Assembly (NCBI GenBank): GCA_916048145.1
Contig: CAJZGT010000047.1
Location: 1-9,197, forward strand
From: an uncultured Streptococcus sp.
GTDB taxonomy: Bacteria > Bacillota > Bacilli > Lactobacillales > Streptococcaceae
Direction of reading: 5' to 3'
DNA: 9,197 nt
Within the stretch, counting starts at the first letter, position 1. Each line of letters starts with the position of its first letter. The notes under the pieces were generated by a model. That model was not told the DNA's origin. It did no database searches and saw only the letters and a program-made list of their open reading frames with translations. Both the position numbers and the translations under genes were made by a program. Positions 1 through 6,732 of the stretch are shown one piece after another.

Positions 1-1666
1 TCTAGCTCTCTTGCTAGAAGCCTTGCTTTTAAAAGGCCTGCCTCTCAAGTCATCCGTTGTAAATTCGTCAACAGCTCTTTTGGGAATGTTGCCCAAGGGA
101 ATTGCCCTTTTGACCATTACTTCGCTCTTGACTGCGGTGATTAAGTTGGGTTTGAAAAAGGTCTTAGTGCAGGAGATGTACTCTGTTGAGACCTTGGCGC
201 GCGTGGATATGCTCTGTCTGGACAAGACGGGTACCATCACCCAAGGAAAGATGCAGGTGGAGGCTGTTCTTCCTTTGACCGAAGAGTATGGAGAGTCAGC
301 ACTTGCTAGCATCTTGGCCAGCTATATGGCCCATAGTGAGGATAAAAATCCAACAGCTCAAGCCATTCGCCAGCGTTTTGTGGGAGAAGTTGCTCATCCT
401 ATGATTTCCAATCTGCCTTTCTCAAGTGACCGCAAGTGGGGAGCCATGGAATTGGAAGGCTTGGGGACAGTTTTCTTAGGTGCACCTGAGATGTTGCTGG
501 ACTCAGAAGTCCCTGAAGCCAGAGAGGCCTTGGAGAGAGGGTCACGTGTCTTGGTCTTAGCTCTCAGTCAAGAGAAATTAGACCATCACAAGCCGAAGAA
601 ACCATCTGGTATTCAGGCTCTAGCCTTGCTGGAAATTTTGGACCCGATTCGAGAGGGAGCAGCAGAGACACTGGACTATCTCCGTTCTCAGGAAGTGGGC
701 CTCAAGATTATCTCTGGTGACAATCCAGTTACGGTATCCAGCATTGCCCAGAAGGCTGGTTTTGCGGACTATGCCAGCTATGTAGATTGCTCAAAAATCA
801 CGGATGAGGAATTGATTGCTATGGCTGAGGAGACAGCTATTTTCGGACGTGTTTCCCCTCATCAAAAGAAACTCATTATCCAAACACTGAAAAAAGCGGG
901 GCATACAACAGCTATGACAGGGGACGGAGTCAATGATATCCTGGCTCTTCGTGAGGCGGATTGCTCTATCGTAATGGCGGAGGGAGACCCAGCAACCCGT
1001 CAGATTGCCAATCTGGTTCTCTTGAACTCTGACTTTAATGATGTTCCTGAGATTCTCTTTGAAGGTCGTCGCGTGGTCAATAACATTGCCCACATCGCTC
1101 CGATTTTCTTGATAAAGACCATTTATTCTTTCTTGCTCGCAGTCATCTGTATCGCCAGTGCTGTACTAGGTCGATCAGAGTGGATTTTGATTTTCCCCTT
1201 CATTCCGATTCAGATTACCATGATAGACCAATTCGTGGAAGGTTTCCCACCATTCGTTTTGACTTTTGAGCGAAATATCAAGCCTGTTGAGCCAAACTTC
1301 CTCAGAAGATCCATGCTTCGTGCCCTACCAAGCGCTCTCATGGTCGTCTTCAGTGTTCTTTTTGTGAAAATATTTGGAAGTAGCCAAGGTTGGTCTGAGT
1401 TAGAAATCTCAACCCTCCTCTATTATCTCTTGGGGTCAATTGGTTTCTTATCCGTATTTAGAGCCTGCATGCCATTTACCCTATGGCGTGTCCTCTTGAT
1501 TGTTTGGTCAGTAGGAGGCTTCCTAGCCACAGCTCTCTTCCCAAGAATTCAAAAACTGCTTGAAATTTCAACCTTAACAGGACAAACACTGCCTGTTTAT
1601 GGGGCCATGATGCTGGTCTTTACCGTGATTTTCATCCTGACTAGTCGCTATCAAGCCAGAAAATAA
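1..1666 (+). CDS. Cation-translocating P-type ATPase, CtpE-like (5' truncated by window edge)
   Basis: Integral membrane ATP-driven cation pump. The frame is open from nt 2 with no stop, so the gene begins upstream; about 554 residues are visible where the family usually has about 750-800, so the N-terminal actuator domain and first helices lie outside. Counting from the TTG at nt 11, visible motifs are the M4 segment with PKGI (residues 28-31), the phosphorylation loop DKTGT with catalytic Asp71, the nucleotide-binding domain, SGDNP, and TGDGVND (Asp305). About six C-terminal membrane segments follow, including the M6-like stretch QITMIDQFVEGFPPF typical of the CtpE branch. That branch includes a mycobacterial calcium pump, so Ca2+ or another divalent cation is the likely substrate, but this is inference. 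The M4 motif has Lys where PEGL is usual. The gene ends at a strong terminator and is separate from the trmK operon. Family assignment is secure; the ion is not. Confidence 0.93.
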   Translation, partial: LALLLEALLLKGLPLKSSVVNSSTALLGMLPKGIALLTITSLLTAVIKLGLKKVLVQEMYSVETLARVDMLCLDKTGTITQGKMQVEAVLPLTEEYGESALASILASYMAHSEDKNPTAQAIRQRFVGEVAHPMISNLPFSSDRKWGAMELEGLGTVFLGAPEMLLDSEVPEAREALERGSRVLVLALSQEKLDHHKPKKPSGIQALALLEILDPIREGAAETLDYLRSQEVGLKIISGDNPVTVSSIAQKAGFADYASYVDCSKITDEELIAMAEETAIFGRVSPHQKKLIIQTLKKAGHTTAMTGDGVNDILALREADCSIVMAEGDPATRQIANLVLLNSDFNDVPEILFEGRRVVNNIAHIAPIFLIKTIYSFLLAVICIASAVLGRSEWILIFPFIPIQITMIDQFVEGFPPFVLTFERNIKPVEPNFLRRSMLRALPSALMVVFSVLFVKIFGSSQGWSELEISTLLYYLLGSIGFLSVFRACMPFTLWRVLLIVWSVGGFLATALFPRIQKLLEISTLTGQTLPVYGAMMLVFTVIFILTSRYQARK

Positions 1667-1669
1667 AGA

Positions 1670-1700
1670 AAGACTGCAATCTGTGGATTGCGGTCTTTTT
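1670..1700 (+). terminator. Rho-independent terminator of the P-type ATPase gene
   Basis: Twelve-base-pair stem (1670-1681 with 1686-1697, one G-U wobble), TGTG tetraloop, then a T run to 1700. It begins 3 nt after the ATPase stop codon and lies before the trmK promoter, so it separates the two transcription units. Confidence 0.88.
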
Positions 1701-1725
1701 AGGTACAAGATTGCCATCCGAAATG

Positions 1726-1734
1726 TGGTATAAT
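1726..1734 (+). promoter_or_regulatory. Extended -10 promoter of the trmK operon
   Basis: TGGTATAAT is a perfect extended -10 element (TGn plus TATAAT). No good -35 hexamer lies 16-18 nt upstream, which is common for extended -10 promoters in streptococci. Transcription should start near 1741, giving a short leader of about 27 nt before the trmK ATG. Confidence 0.7.
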
Positions 1735-1767
1735 AAGAGGTAATAGAGTTTTGGAAAGTGAGAGAAA

Positions 1768-2445
1768 ATGATTTCAAAGAGATTAGAATTGGTGGCTTCC
1801 TTTGTGCCCCAGGGTGCCATTTTACTAGATGTGGGAAGTGACCATGCTTATCTGCCTATCGAGTTGGTCGAAAGAGGCCAAATCAAAAGTGCCATTGCGG
1901 GTGAGGTGGTGGAAGGCCCCTATCAGTCTGCGGTTAAAAATGTTGAGGCGCATGGTCTAAAGGAGAAAATCCAAGTCCGTTTAGCCAATGGCTTTGCAGC
2001 CTTTGAAGAGGCAGATCAGGTATCGGTCATCACTATTGCTGGCATGGGCGGCCGTTTGATTGCTAGGATATTAGAAGAAGGCTTGGACAAGTTAGCTAAT
2101 GTAGAACGATTGATCCTCCAGCCTAATAATCGTGAAGACGACTTGCGTAGCTGGCTACAAGAGAACGGATTTCAGATTGTAGCTGAAAGCATCTTAGAAG
2201 AAGCTGGCAAGTTTTATGAGATTTTGGTGGTGGAAGCAGGACAAATGAAGCTATCAGCTAGTGATGTTCGCTTTGGACCCTTCTTGTCCAAAGAGGTCAG
2301 TCCAGTCTTTGTCCAAAAATGGCAAAAAGAAGCTGTTAAGCTAGAGTTCGCCCTCGGACAAATCCCAGAAAAAAATCTGGAGGAACGTCAAGTTCTAGCT
2401 CATAAAATTCAAGCCATCAAGGAGGTTCTCCATGCTAGCAAGTGA
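1768..2445 (+). CDS. trmK: tRNA (adenine(22)-N1)-methyltransferase TrmK
   Basis: SAM-dependent methyltransferase that makes m1A at position 22 of certain tRNAs; cytoplasmic. The 225-aa product has a class I SAM-binding motif [10 protein letters not shown] (21-30), an AGEVVEGPY acidic strand end (45-52), the family motif GMGG (92-95), and the catalytic-loop-like LQPNNRED (117-124). A charged helical C-terminus (about 180-225) follows, which in this family is a coiled-coil used for tRNA binding. Length and motif order match TrmK/YqfN of Bacillus. The ATG at 1768 follows a weak purine-rich site (GGAAAG, 1752-1757). It is the first gene of an operon with the NIF3-family gene, overlapping it by 14 nt; this pairing is conserved in Firmicutes. 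The only alternative would be a related SAM methyltransferase, but the motifs fit TrmK well. Confidence 0.93.
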   Translation: MISKRLELVASFVPQGAILLDVGSDHAYLPIELVERGQIKSAIAGEVVEGPYQSAVKNVEAHGLKEKIQVRLANGFAAFEEADQVSVITIAGMGGRLIARILEEGLDKLANVERLILQPNNREDDLRSWLQENGFQIVAESILEEAGKFYEILVVEAGQMKLSASDVRFGPFLSKEVSPVFVQKWQKEAVKLEFALGQIPEKNLEERQVLAHKIQAIKEVLHASK

Positions 2446-3229
2446 AGTAATTAACGCATATGAAGCCTTTTGCCCTCAGGAATTTTCAATGGAGGGAGAC
2501 AGTCGTGGCCTGCAAATTGGAACTTTGGACAAGGATATCCAAAGGGTCATGGTTGCTCTGGATATTCGTGAAGAGACGGTGGCTGAAGCCATTGAAAAGG
2601 GTGTAGACTTGATTATCGTTAAGCACGCGCCGATTTTCCGTCCTATCAAGGACTTGGTAGCTAGCCGTCCGCAAAATCAGATTTACATTGACCTGATCAA
2701 GCATGATATTGCAGTTTATGTCAGCCATACCAATATTGACATCGTTGAAAATGGTCTCAATGACTGGTTCTGTCAGATGCTAGGTATCGAGGAAACAACT
2801 TATCTTCAGGAGACAGGTCCTGAACGTGGAATTGGTCGTATTGGAAATGTTCAGCCTCAGACATTTGGGGAATTGGCCCAGAATGTCAAGCAAGTCTTTG
2901 GTCTAGATAGCCTTCGATTGGTGCATTATCAAGAGAGTGACTTGCAGAAGCCTATTTCAAGAGTGGCTATCTGCGGTGGCAGCGGGCAGTCATTCTATAA
3001 GGATGCTTTGGCAAAAGGGGCAGATGTCTATATCACTGGTGACATCTACTACCACACTGCCCAGGATATGTTGTCTGATGGCTTGCTAGCATTGGACCCA
3101 GGTCACTATATTGAAGTGCTTTTTGTGGAAAAAATCGCAGCACTCCTTAGTCAATGGAAAGAGGAAAAAGGCTGGACTATTGATATTGTACCTAGTCAAG
3201 CATCGACCAATCCTTTCCACCATATCTAG
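2432..3229 (+). CDS. NIF3/DUF34 family dinuclear metal-binding protein (YqfO-like)
   Basis: Member of the widespread NIF3 family, often labelled 'GTP cyclohydrolase 1 type 2 homolog', a name that overstates what is known. The cellular role is unresolved and the protein is cytoplasmic. The 265-aa product is the short form, lacking the central PII-like insert of Bacillus YqfO. Recognisable family blocks are SRGLQIG (24-30), VKHAPIF (63-69), SHTNID (98-103), [10 protein letters not shown] (183-192), ITGDIYYH (201-208) and DPGHYIE (222-228). Expected metal ligands His65, His99, Asp103, His225 and Glu228 are present, but the usual HH pair at 64-65 reads Lys-His, losing one ligand. The start is fixed by a good GGAGG (2421-2425) 6 nt before the ATG. 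It overlaps trmK by 14 nt, so translation is probably coupled. The FAD oxidoreductase gene follows within 16 nt. Confidence 0.92.
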   Translation: MLASEVINAYEAFCPQEFSMEGDSRGLQIGTLDKDIQRVMVALDIREETVAEAIEKGVDLIIVKHAPIFRPIKDLVASRPQNQIYIDLIKHDIAVYVSHTNIDIVENGLNDWFCQMLGIEETTYLQETGPERGIGRIGNVQPQTFGELAQNVKQVFGLDSLRLVHYQESDLQKPISRVAICGGSGQSFYKDALAKGADVYITGDIYYHTAQDMLSDGLLALDPGHYIEVLFVEKIAALLSQWKEEKGWTIDIVPSQASTNPFHHI

Positions 3230-3245
3230 TTAGAAAGTGAAAACA

Positions 3246-4349
3246 ATGAAAAAAGTTGCCATTATTGGAGCAGGAATTGTGGGAGCAACTGCTGCCTACT
3301 ACCTCTCTAAAGAAAGTGACCTAGAAGTAACCGTCTTTGACCATGGACAAGGTCAGGCTACTAAGGCCGCGGCGGGAATTATCAGTCCTTGGTTTTCCAA
3401 ACGTCGCAATAAGGCCTGGTACAAGATGGCGCGCTTGGGGGCTGACTTTTATGTGGATTTATTAGCTGATTTAGAGAAGTCAGGGCAAGAAATCGACTTT
3501 TACCAGCGTTCGGGAGTTTTTCTCCTGAAAAAGGATGAAACTAAGTTGGAAGAACTCTACGAACTGGCCCTTCAGCGCAGAGAAGAATCTCCCTTGATAG
3601 GGCAATTAGCCATTCTGGACCAAGTATCAGCTAATGAATTATTTCCTGGCTTGCAGGGATTTGATCGCTTGCTCTATGCTTCTGGTGGAGCGAGAGTAGA
3701 TGGTCAACTCTTAGTGACTCGTTTGCTGGAAGCCAGTCAGGTCAAGCTGGTCAAAGAAAAAGTAACTCTGACACCTTTAGCATCAGGTTACCAGATTGAC
3801 GAAGAAGTGTTTGATCAGGTTATTTTGGCGACGGGAGCTTGGTTGGGATACCTGTTAGAACCCTTAGGTTATGAAGTAGATGTTCGTCCCCAAAAGGGGC
3901 AACTACGAGATTATCAGCTTGGCCAAGACATGGAAGCTTACCCCGTTGTTATGCCAGAAGGGGAGTGGGATTTGATTCCTTTTGCAGGTGGGAAATTATC
4001 CCTAGGCGCTACCCATGAAAATGACATAGGATTTGATTTGACGGTAGATGAAACCTTACTCCAACAAATGGAAGAGGCAGCCTTGCCTCATTACCCAGTT
4101 TTAGCTAAAGCGACTTCAAGAGCTGAGCGTGTGGGAATCCGTGCCTATACCAGTGATTTCTCACCTTTCTTTGGGCAAGTACCTGGCTTAGCAGGTGTCT
4201 ATGCTGCTAGTGGACTAGGTTCATCAGGCCTCACAACCGGTCCTATCATTGGCTACCATCTAGCTCAACTGATCCAAGGTAAGGAAATGATCTTGGACCC
4301 AGCAAACTACCCAATTGAAAACTATGTCAAACGAGTAAAAAGCGAATAA
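3246..4349 (+). CDS. FAD-dependent oxidoreductase of the DAO (D-amino acid oxidase / glycine oxidase-like) superfamily
   Basis: Probable soluble flavoenzyme oxidising an amine or amino acid; the substrate cannot be told from sequence. From the ATG at 3246 the product is 367 aa. It opens with a Rossmann dinucleotide motif GAGIVG (8-13), with Asp32 ending the second strand as the expected ribose-binding acid. Further FAD-contact blocks are ATGAW (195-199), RPQKGQ (214-219) and the C-terminal GLGSSGLTTGP (323-333), the standard DAO pattern. A GTG at 3237 could add three residues (Met-Lys-Thr); ATG is preferred because the Rossmann strand then starts at residue 3 as usual. The purine stretch AGAAAGTGA (3232-3240) is a weak ribosome site for it. 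It lies 16 nt after the NIF3-family stop with no promoter visible between, so it is the third gene of the trmK operon. ThiO- and DadA-like activities are both possible; no thiamine genes are nearby. Confidence 0.88.
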   Translation: MKKVAIIGAGIVGATAAYYLSKESDLEVTVFDHGQGQATKAAAGIISPWFSKRRNKAWYKMARLGADFYVDLLADLEKSGQEIDFYQRSGVFLLKKDETKLEELYELALQRREESPLIGQLAILDQVSANELFPGLQGFDRLLYASGGARVDGQLLVTRLLEASQVKLVKEKVTLTPLASGYQIDEEVFDQVILATGAWLGYLLEPLGYEVDVRPQKGQLRDYQLGQDMEAYPVVMPEGEWDLIPFAGGKLSLGATHENDIGFDLTVDETLLQQMEEAALPHYPVLAKATSRAERVGIRAYTSDFSPFFGQVPGLAGVYAASGLGSSGLTTGPIIGYHLAQLIQGKEMILDPANYPIENYVKRVKSE

Positions 4350-4389
4350 GAATTTTACTGAAATTTTAGCCTCCCCTCTAGGATGGCAA

Positions 4390-4418
4390 ATGACATTCCC
4401 TATCAAAAATGGTAAAAT
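4390..4418 (+). promoter_or_regulatory. Promoter of galE
   Basis: A -35 box ATGACA (4390-4395, one mismatch to TTGACA) lies 17 nt from the -10 box TAAAAT (4413-4418), which is also extended by TGG (4410-4412). Start of transcription is expected near 4425, 27 nt before the galE ATG. An AATTTT/AAATTT inverted repeat lies just upstream (4351-4366). Confidence 0.72.
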
Positions 4419-4451
4419 AAGAAAAAATAATCCGAGAATCGAGGAAAGAAG

Positions 4452-5471
4452 ATGCAAGAAAAGATTTTGGTAACGGGTGGAGCAGGTTTTATCGGAACCC
4501 ATACAGTTATTGAGTTAATCCAAGCAGGTCATCAGGTTGTTGTGGTGGATAACCTTGTCAACAGCAATCGCAAAAGTTTAGAAGTTGTTGAGAGAATTAC
4601 AGGAGTTGAAGTGCCTTTCTATGAGGCAGATATCCGTGACACCGATACTCTCAGAGATATTTTCAAGCAGGAAGAACCAACAGGGGTCATTCACTTTGCT
4701 GGTTTGAAGGCTGTTGGTGAATCTACCCGTATCCCTCTTGCCTACTATGACAACAATATCGCAGGAACTGTCAGCCTTTTGAGAGCCATGGAAGAAAACA
4801 ACTGTAAAAACATCATTTTCAGTTCTTCTGCGACAGTTTACGGAGATCCTCATACAGTGCCAATCTTGGAAGATTTCCCACTTTCAGTGACCAACCCATA
4901 TGGCCGCACCAAGCTTATGCTAGAGGAAATTTTGACGGATATTTACAAAGCAGACTCAGAATGGAATGTGGTCTTGCTTCGTTACTTTAACCCAATCGGA
5001 GCCCATGAGAGTGGAGATTTGGGAGAAAATCCAAACGGTATTCCAAACAATCTCTTGCCATATGTGACTCAAGTAGCCGTTGGGAAATTAGAGCAAGTGC
5101 AAGTGTTTGGAGACGATTACGATACGGAAGATGGAACTGGTGTTCGTGACTATATCCACGTTGTCGATTTGGCTAAAGGTCACGTCGCAGCTCTGAAAAA
5201 AATCCAAAAAGGTTCAGGTCTAAACGTTTATAACCTTGGAACAGGTAAAGGCTACTCAGTTCTTGAAATTATCCAAAATATGGAAAAAGCGGTGGGACGT
5301 CCAATTCCTTACCGCATCGTAGACCGTCGCCCAGGGGATATCGCAGCCTGCTATTCAGATCCTGCAAAAGCCAAAGCAGAACTGGGCTGGGAAGCAGAAT
5401 TAGGCATCACCCAAATGTGTGAAGACGCATGGCGTTGGCAAAGCAAGCATCCAAATGGATTTGAAGACTAA
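4452..5471 (+). CDS. galE: UDP-glucose 4-epimerase
   Basis: Interconverts UDP-glucose and UDP-galactose (Leloir pathway and supply of UDP-Gal for surface glycans); cytoplasmic. The 339-aa length is standard. An extended short-chain dehydrogenase fold is shown by the NAD-binding motif TGGAGFIG (8-15), HFAGLKAVGES (81-91), and the catalytic triad: Ser126 in SSSATVYG, and Tyr150 with Lys154 in YGRTK. RYFNPIGAHESG and the late RPGD block are also typical of GalE. The ATG at 4452 follows AGGAAAG (4442-4448). It has its own promoter and is followed after 1 nt by a GT2 glycosyltransferase, which suggests joint expression and a role in envelope glycan synthesis, not only galactose use. No galK or galT is in the window. 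Mitis-group streptococci often carry more than one galE, so this may not be the sole copy. Confidence 0.96.
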   Translation: MQEKILVTGGAGFIGTHTVIELIQAGHQVVVVDNLVNSNRKSLEVVERITGVEVPFYEADIRDTDTLRDIFKQEEPTGVIHFAGLKAVGESTRIPLAYYDNNIAGTVSLLRAMEENNCKNIIFSSSATVYGDPHTVPILEDFPLSVTNPYGRTKLMLEEILTDIYKADSEWNVVLLRYFNPIGAHESGDLGENPNGIPNNLLPYVTQVAVGKLEQVQVFGDDYDTEDGTGVRDYIHVVDLAKGHVAALKKIQKGSGLNVYNLGTGKGYSVLEIIQNMEKAVGRPIPYRIVDRRPGDIAACYSDPAKAKAELGWEAELGITQMCEDAWRWQSKHPNGFED

Positions 5472-5472
5472 G

Positions 5473-6438
5473 ATGGTGATATCAATCATTGTCCCCTGTT
5501 TAAACGAAGAGGAAGTACTTCCTCTTTTTTATCAGGCTTTGGAAGCTTTACTTCCAGATTTGGAAACAGAAATCGAGTATGTCTTTGTCGACGATGGCTC
5601 AAGTGATGGGACTTTGGAACTCTTAAAGACCTATCGGGAGCAAAATCCGGCAGTTCATTATATTTCTTTCTCGCGAAATTTTGGCAAAGAAGCAGCCCTC
5701 TATGCAGGCTTGCAATATGCGACAGGGGATTTGGTGGTGGTGATGGATGCAGACCTCCAGGATCCTCCTAGTATGTTGCTTGAGATGAAAACCTTACTAG
5801 ACCAGAATGCAGATTTAGACTGTGTAGGAACACGGAGAACTAGTCGGGAGGGAGAACCCTTCTTTCGCAGTTTTTGTGCTGATCTATTTTACGGCTTCAT
5901 GAAAAAAATTAGTCCAGTAGCCCTGCCGTCAGGTGTCCGTGATTTTCGCATGATGAGAAGATCTGTAGTAGATTCCATTTTAAGCTTGACTGAGTCCAAT
6001 CGTTTTTCAAAGGGACTCTTTGCCTGGGTCGGTTTTAAAACTCACTATCTGGACTATCCAAATGTCGAAAGGCAGGCTGGCAAGACCAGTTGGAGTTTTA
6101 GGCAACTCTTTTTCTACTCTATTGAAGGGATTGTTAACTTTTCAGATTTTCCCTTGATTATAGCCTTTGTGGCAGGTCTCCTATCTTGTTTTATTTCTCT
6201 ACTAATGACCTTTTTTGTTGTGGTTCGGACCCTCATTTTGGGCAATCCGACGTCAGGTTGGACCTCTCTGATGGCTGTTATTCTCTTCCTTGGTGGGATT
6301 CAACTCTTGACCATTGGGATTCTCGGCAAGTATATCAGTAAGATTTATCTAGAGACTAAAAAAAGACCACTTTATCTCGTCAAAGAAAAAAGTGACCTTC
6401 CTGATTTTACAGAAAAAAATAAAGAGAAAAGACTATAA
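5473..6438 (+). CDS. Membrane-anchored family 2 glycosyltransferase (GtrB / polyprenyl-phosphate glycosyltransferase-like)
   Basis: Probably transfers a sugar from a nucleotide sugar to undecaprenyl phosphate at the inner face of the membrane; donor and glycan are not known. With the ATG at 5473 it is 321 aa. The GT2 domain has an N-terminal strand with IIVPCLNEEE (4-13), VDDGSSDGT (39-47), SRNFGKEAAL (67-76), the metal-binding MDADLQDPP (91-99), GVRDFRMMRR (154-163) and an AGKTSWSF block (202-209). Two hydrophobic C-terminal segments (about 227-257 and 263-285) and a Lys-rich tail follow, the GtrB/DPM1-like layout. The chosen start is 1 nt after the galE stop and places the first strand at residue 2. 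In-frame ATGs inside galE (5455, 5419) would add unrelated residues. The ribosome site is weak (GAAG, 5463-5466), so translation probably depends on galE. A terminator-like palindrome lies at codons 12-20. Confidence 0.9.
   Translation: MVISIIVPCLNEEEVLPLFYQALEALLPDLETEIEYVFVDDGSSDGTLELLKTYREQNPAVHYISFSRNFGKEAALYAGLQYATGDLVVVMDADLQDPPSMLLEMKTLLDQNADLDCVGTRRTSREGEPFFRSFCADLFYGFMKKISPVALPSGVRDFRMMRRSVVDSILSLTESNRFSKGLFAWVGFKTHYLDYPNVERQAGKTSWSFRQLFFYSIEGIVNFSDFPLIIAFVAGLLSCFISLLMTFFVVVRTLILGNPTSGWTSLMAVILFLGGIQLLTIGILGKYISKIYLETKKRPLYLVKEKSDLPDFTEKNKEKRL
5507..5530 (+). terminator. Terminator-like palindrome with T6 tail inside the start of the GT2 gene
   Basis: Positions 5507-5526 form a perfect 20-nt palindrome (left arm AAGAGGAAG, right arm CTTCCTCTT), and the T run 5525-5530 follows directly. 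It has the shape of an intrinsic terminator but lies 34 nt inside the GT2 coding region, in codons for NEEEVLPLF. It may end a fraction of galE transcripts when the GT2 start is not being translated. Shape is seen; function is inferred. Confidence 0.4.
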
Positions 6439-6495
6439 TTTTGCATGGAAATGTGCTAAACTAGAAGGAGTGGAACGTTCCTATCGATGTTAAAG

Positions 6496-6693
6496 TTAAT
6501 CTTTAATCAAGGCACGTGTCGGACAGTTTCTAACAGCTTCTACGACGTCCTGACTAGGAGAGATTTCTTTTTCTAGTTGGTCAGGGTCATCGTAAAAACG
6601 CACGATTCCATTATCGTGGTAGTCAAATAAATCAGAATAAGTTTGACAAAGCCCACAGGCGATGCAACGTTCAGGTATAAGTGTGATTTTCAT
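6496..6693 (-). CDS. fer: Ferredoxin, single [4Fe-4S] cluster type
   Basis: Small cytoplasmic electron carrier; partner enzymes are unknown. The 65-aa product has the cluster motif C10-IA-C13-GL-C16 and the distal Cys57 followed by Pro (NCP), enough for one [4Fe-4S] cluster. The rest is acidic, as is usual for ferredoxins. The ATG (6691-6693 on the complementary strand) is chosen because cluster spacing and length then match the short Firmicutes ferredoxins. The open frame extends further upstream to 6819 but would run through the divergent LysM gene and add a nonsensical hydrophobic stretch. There is no Shine-Dalgarno before the ATG; instead a -10-like TACAAT ends 6 nt upstream, suggesting a leaderless mRNA. 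It is the only minus-strand gene in the window, convergent with GT2 and divergent from the LysM-cmk operon. Confidence 0.92.
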   Translation of the reverse strand: MKITLIPERCIACGLCQTYSDLFDYHDNGIVRFYDDPDQLEKEISPSQDVVEAVRNCPTRALIKD

Positions 6694-6699
6694 ATTTAT

Positions 6700-6728
6700 A
6701 TTGTAATAGGAAAAGTAAAAAAAAACAA
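6700..6728 (-). promoter_or_regulatory. Candidate promoter of the ferredoxin gene (leaderless)
   Basis: On the minus strand TTGTTT (6728-6723) is followed after 17 nt by TACAAT (6705-6700), five of six matches to the -10 consensus. The expected start of transcription falls on the A of the ferredoxin ATG (6693). The -35 is weak and overlaps the ribosome binding site of the opposite gene. Confidence 0.45.
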
Positions 6729-6732
6729 GGAG
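6702..6732 (+). promoter_or_regulatory. Candidate -10 and ribosome binding site of the LysM-cmk operon
   Basis: TGTAAT at 6702-6707 matches five of six bases of the -10 consensus and is the best candidate in the 45-bp gap, but no convincing -35 lies upstream. A nine-A run (6717-6725) precedes the strong AAGGAG site (6727-6732), 6 nt before the ATG. The -10 physically overlaps the -10 of the divergent ferredoxin gene. Confidence 0.4.

Noticed and set aside
4367..4387. Possible hairpin after the FAD oxidoreductase (GCCTCC with bulged GGATGGC)
   Set aside because: It has a bulge and no T run follows, so it cannot be called a terminator.
5419..5472. Earlier in-frame starts for the glycosyltransferase inside galE
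   Set aside because: No better ribosome site, and the added residues have no GT2 character. The ATG at 5473 starts directly at the first beta-strand.
6471..6484. CcpA cre-like site around GGAACGTTCC
   Set aside because: The spacing of TG, AA and CG does not fit the cre consensus (one base missing), and it is downstream of GT2 rather than at a promoter.
6487..6573. Short plus-strand frame antisense to the ferredoxin end (starting MLKLIFNQ)
   Set aside because: The only ribosome-like site is about 17 nt away, and the frame has no recognisable content. It is most likely chance.
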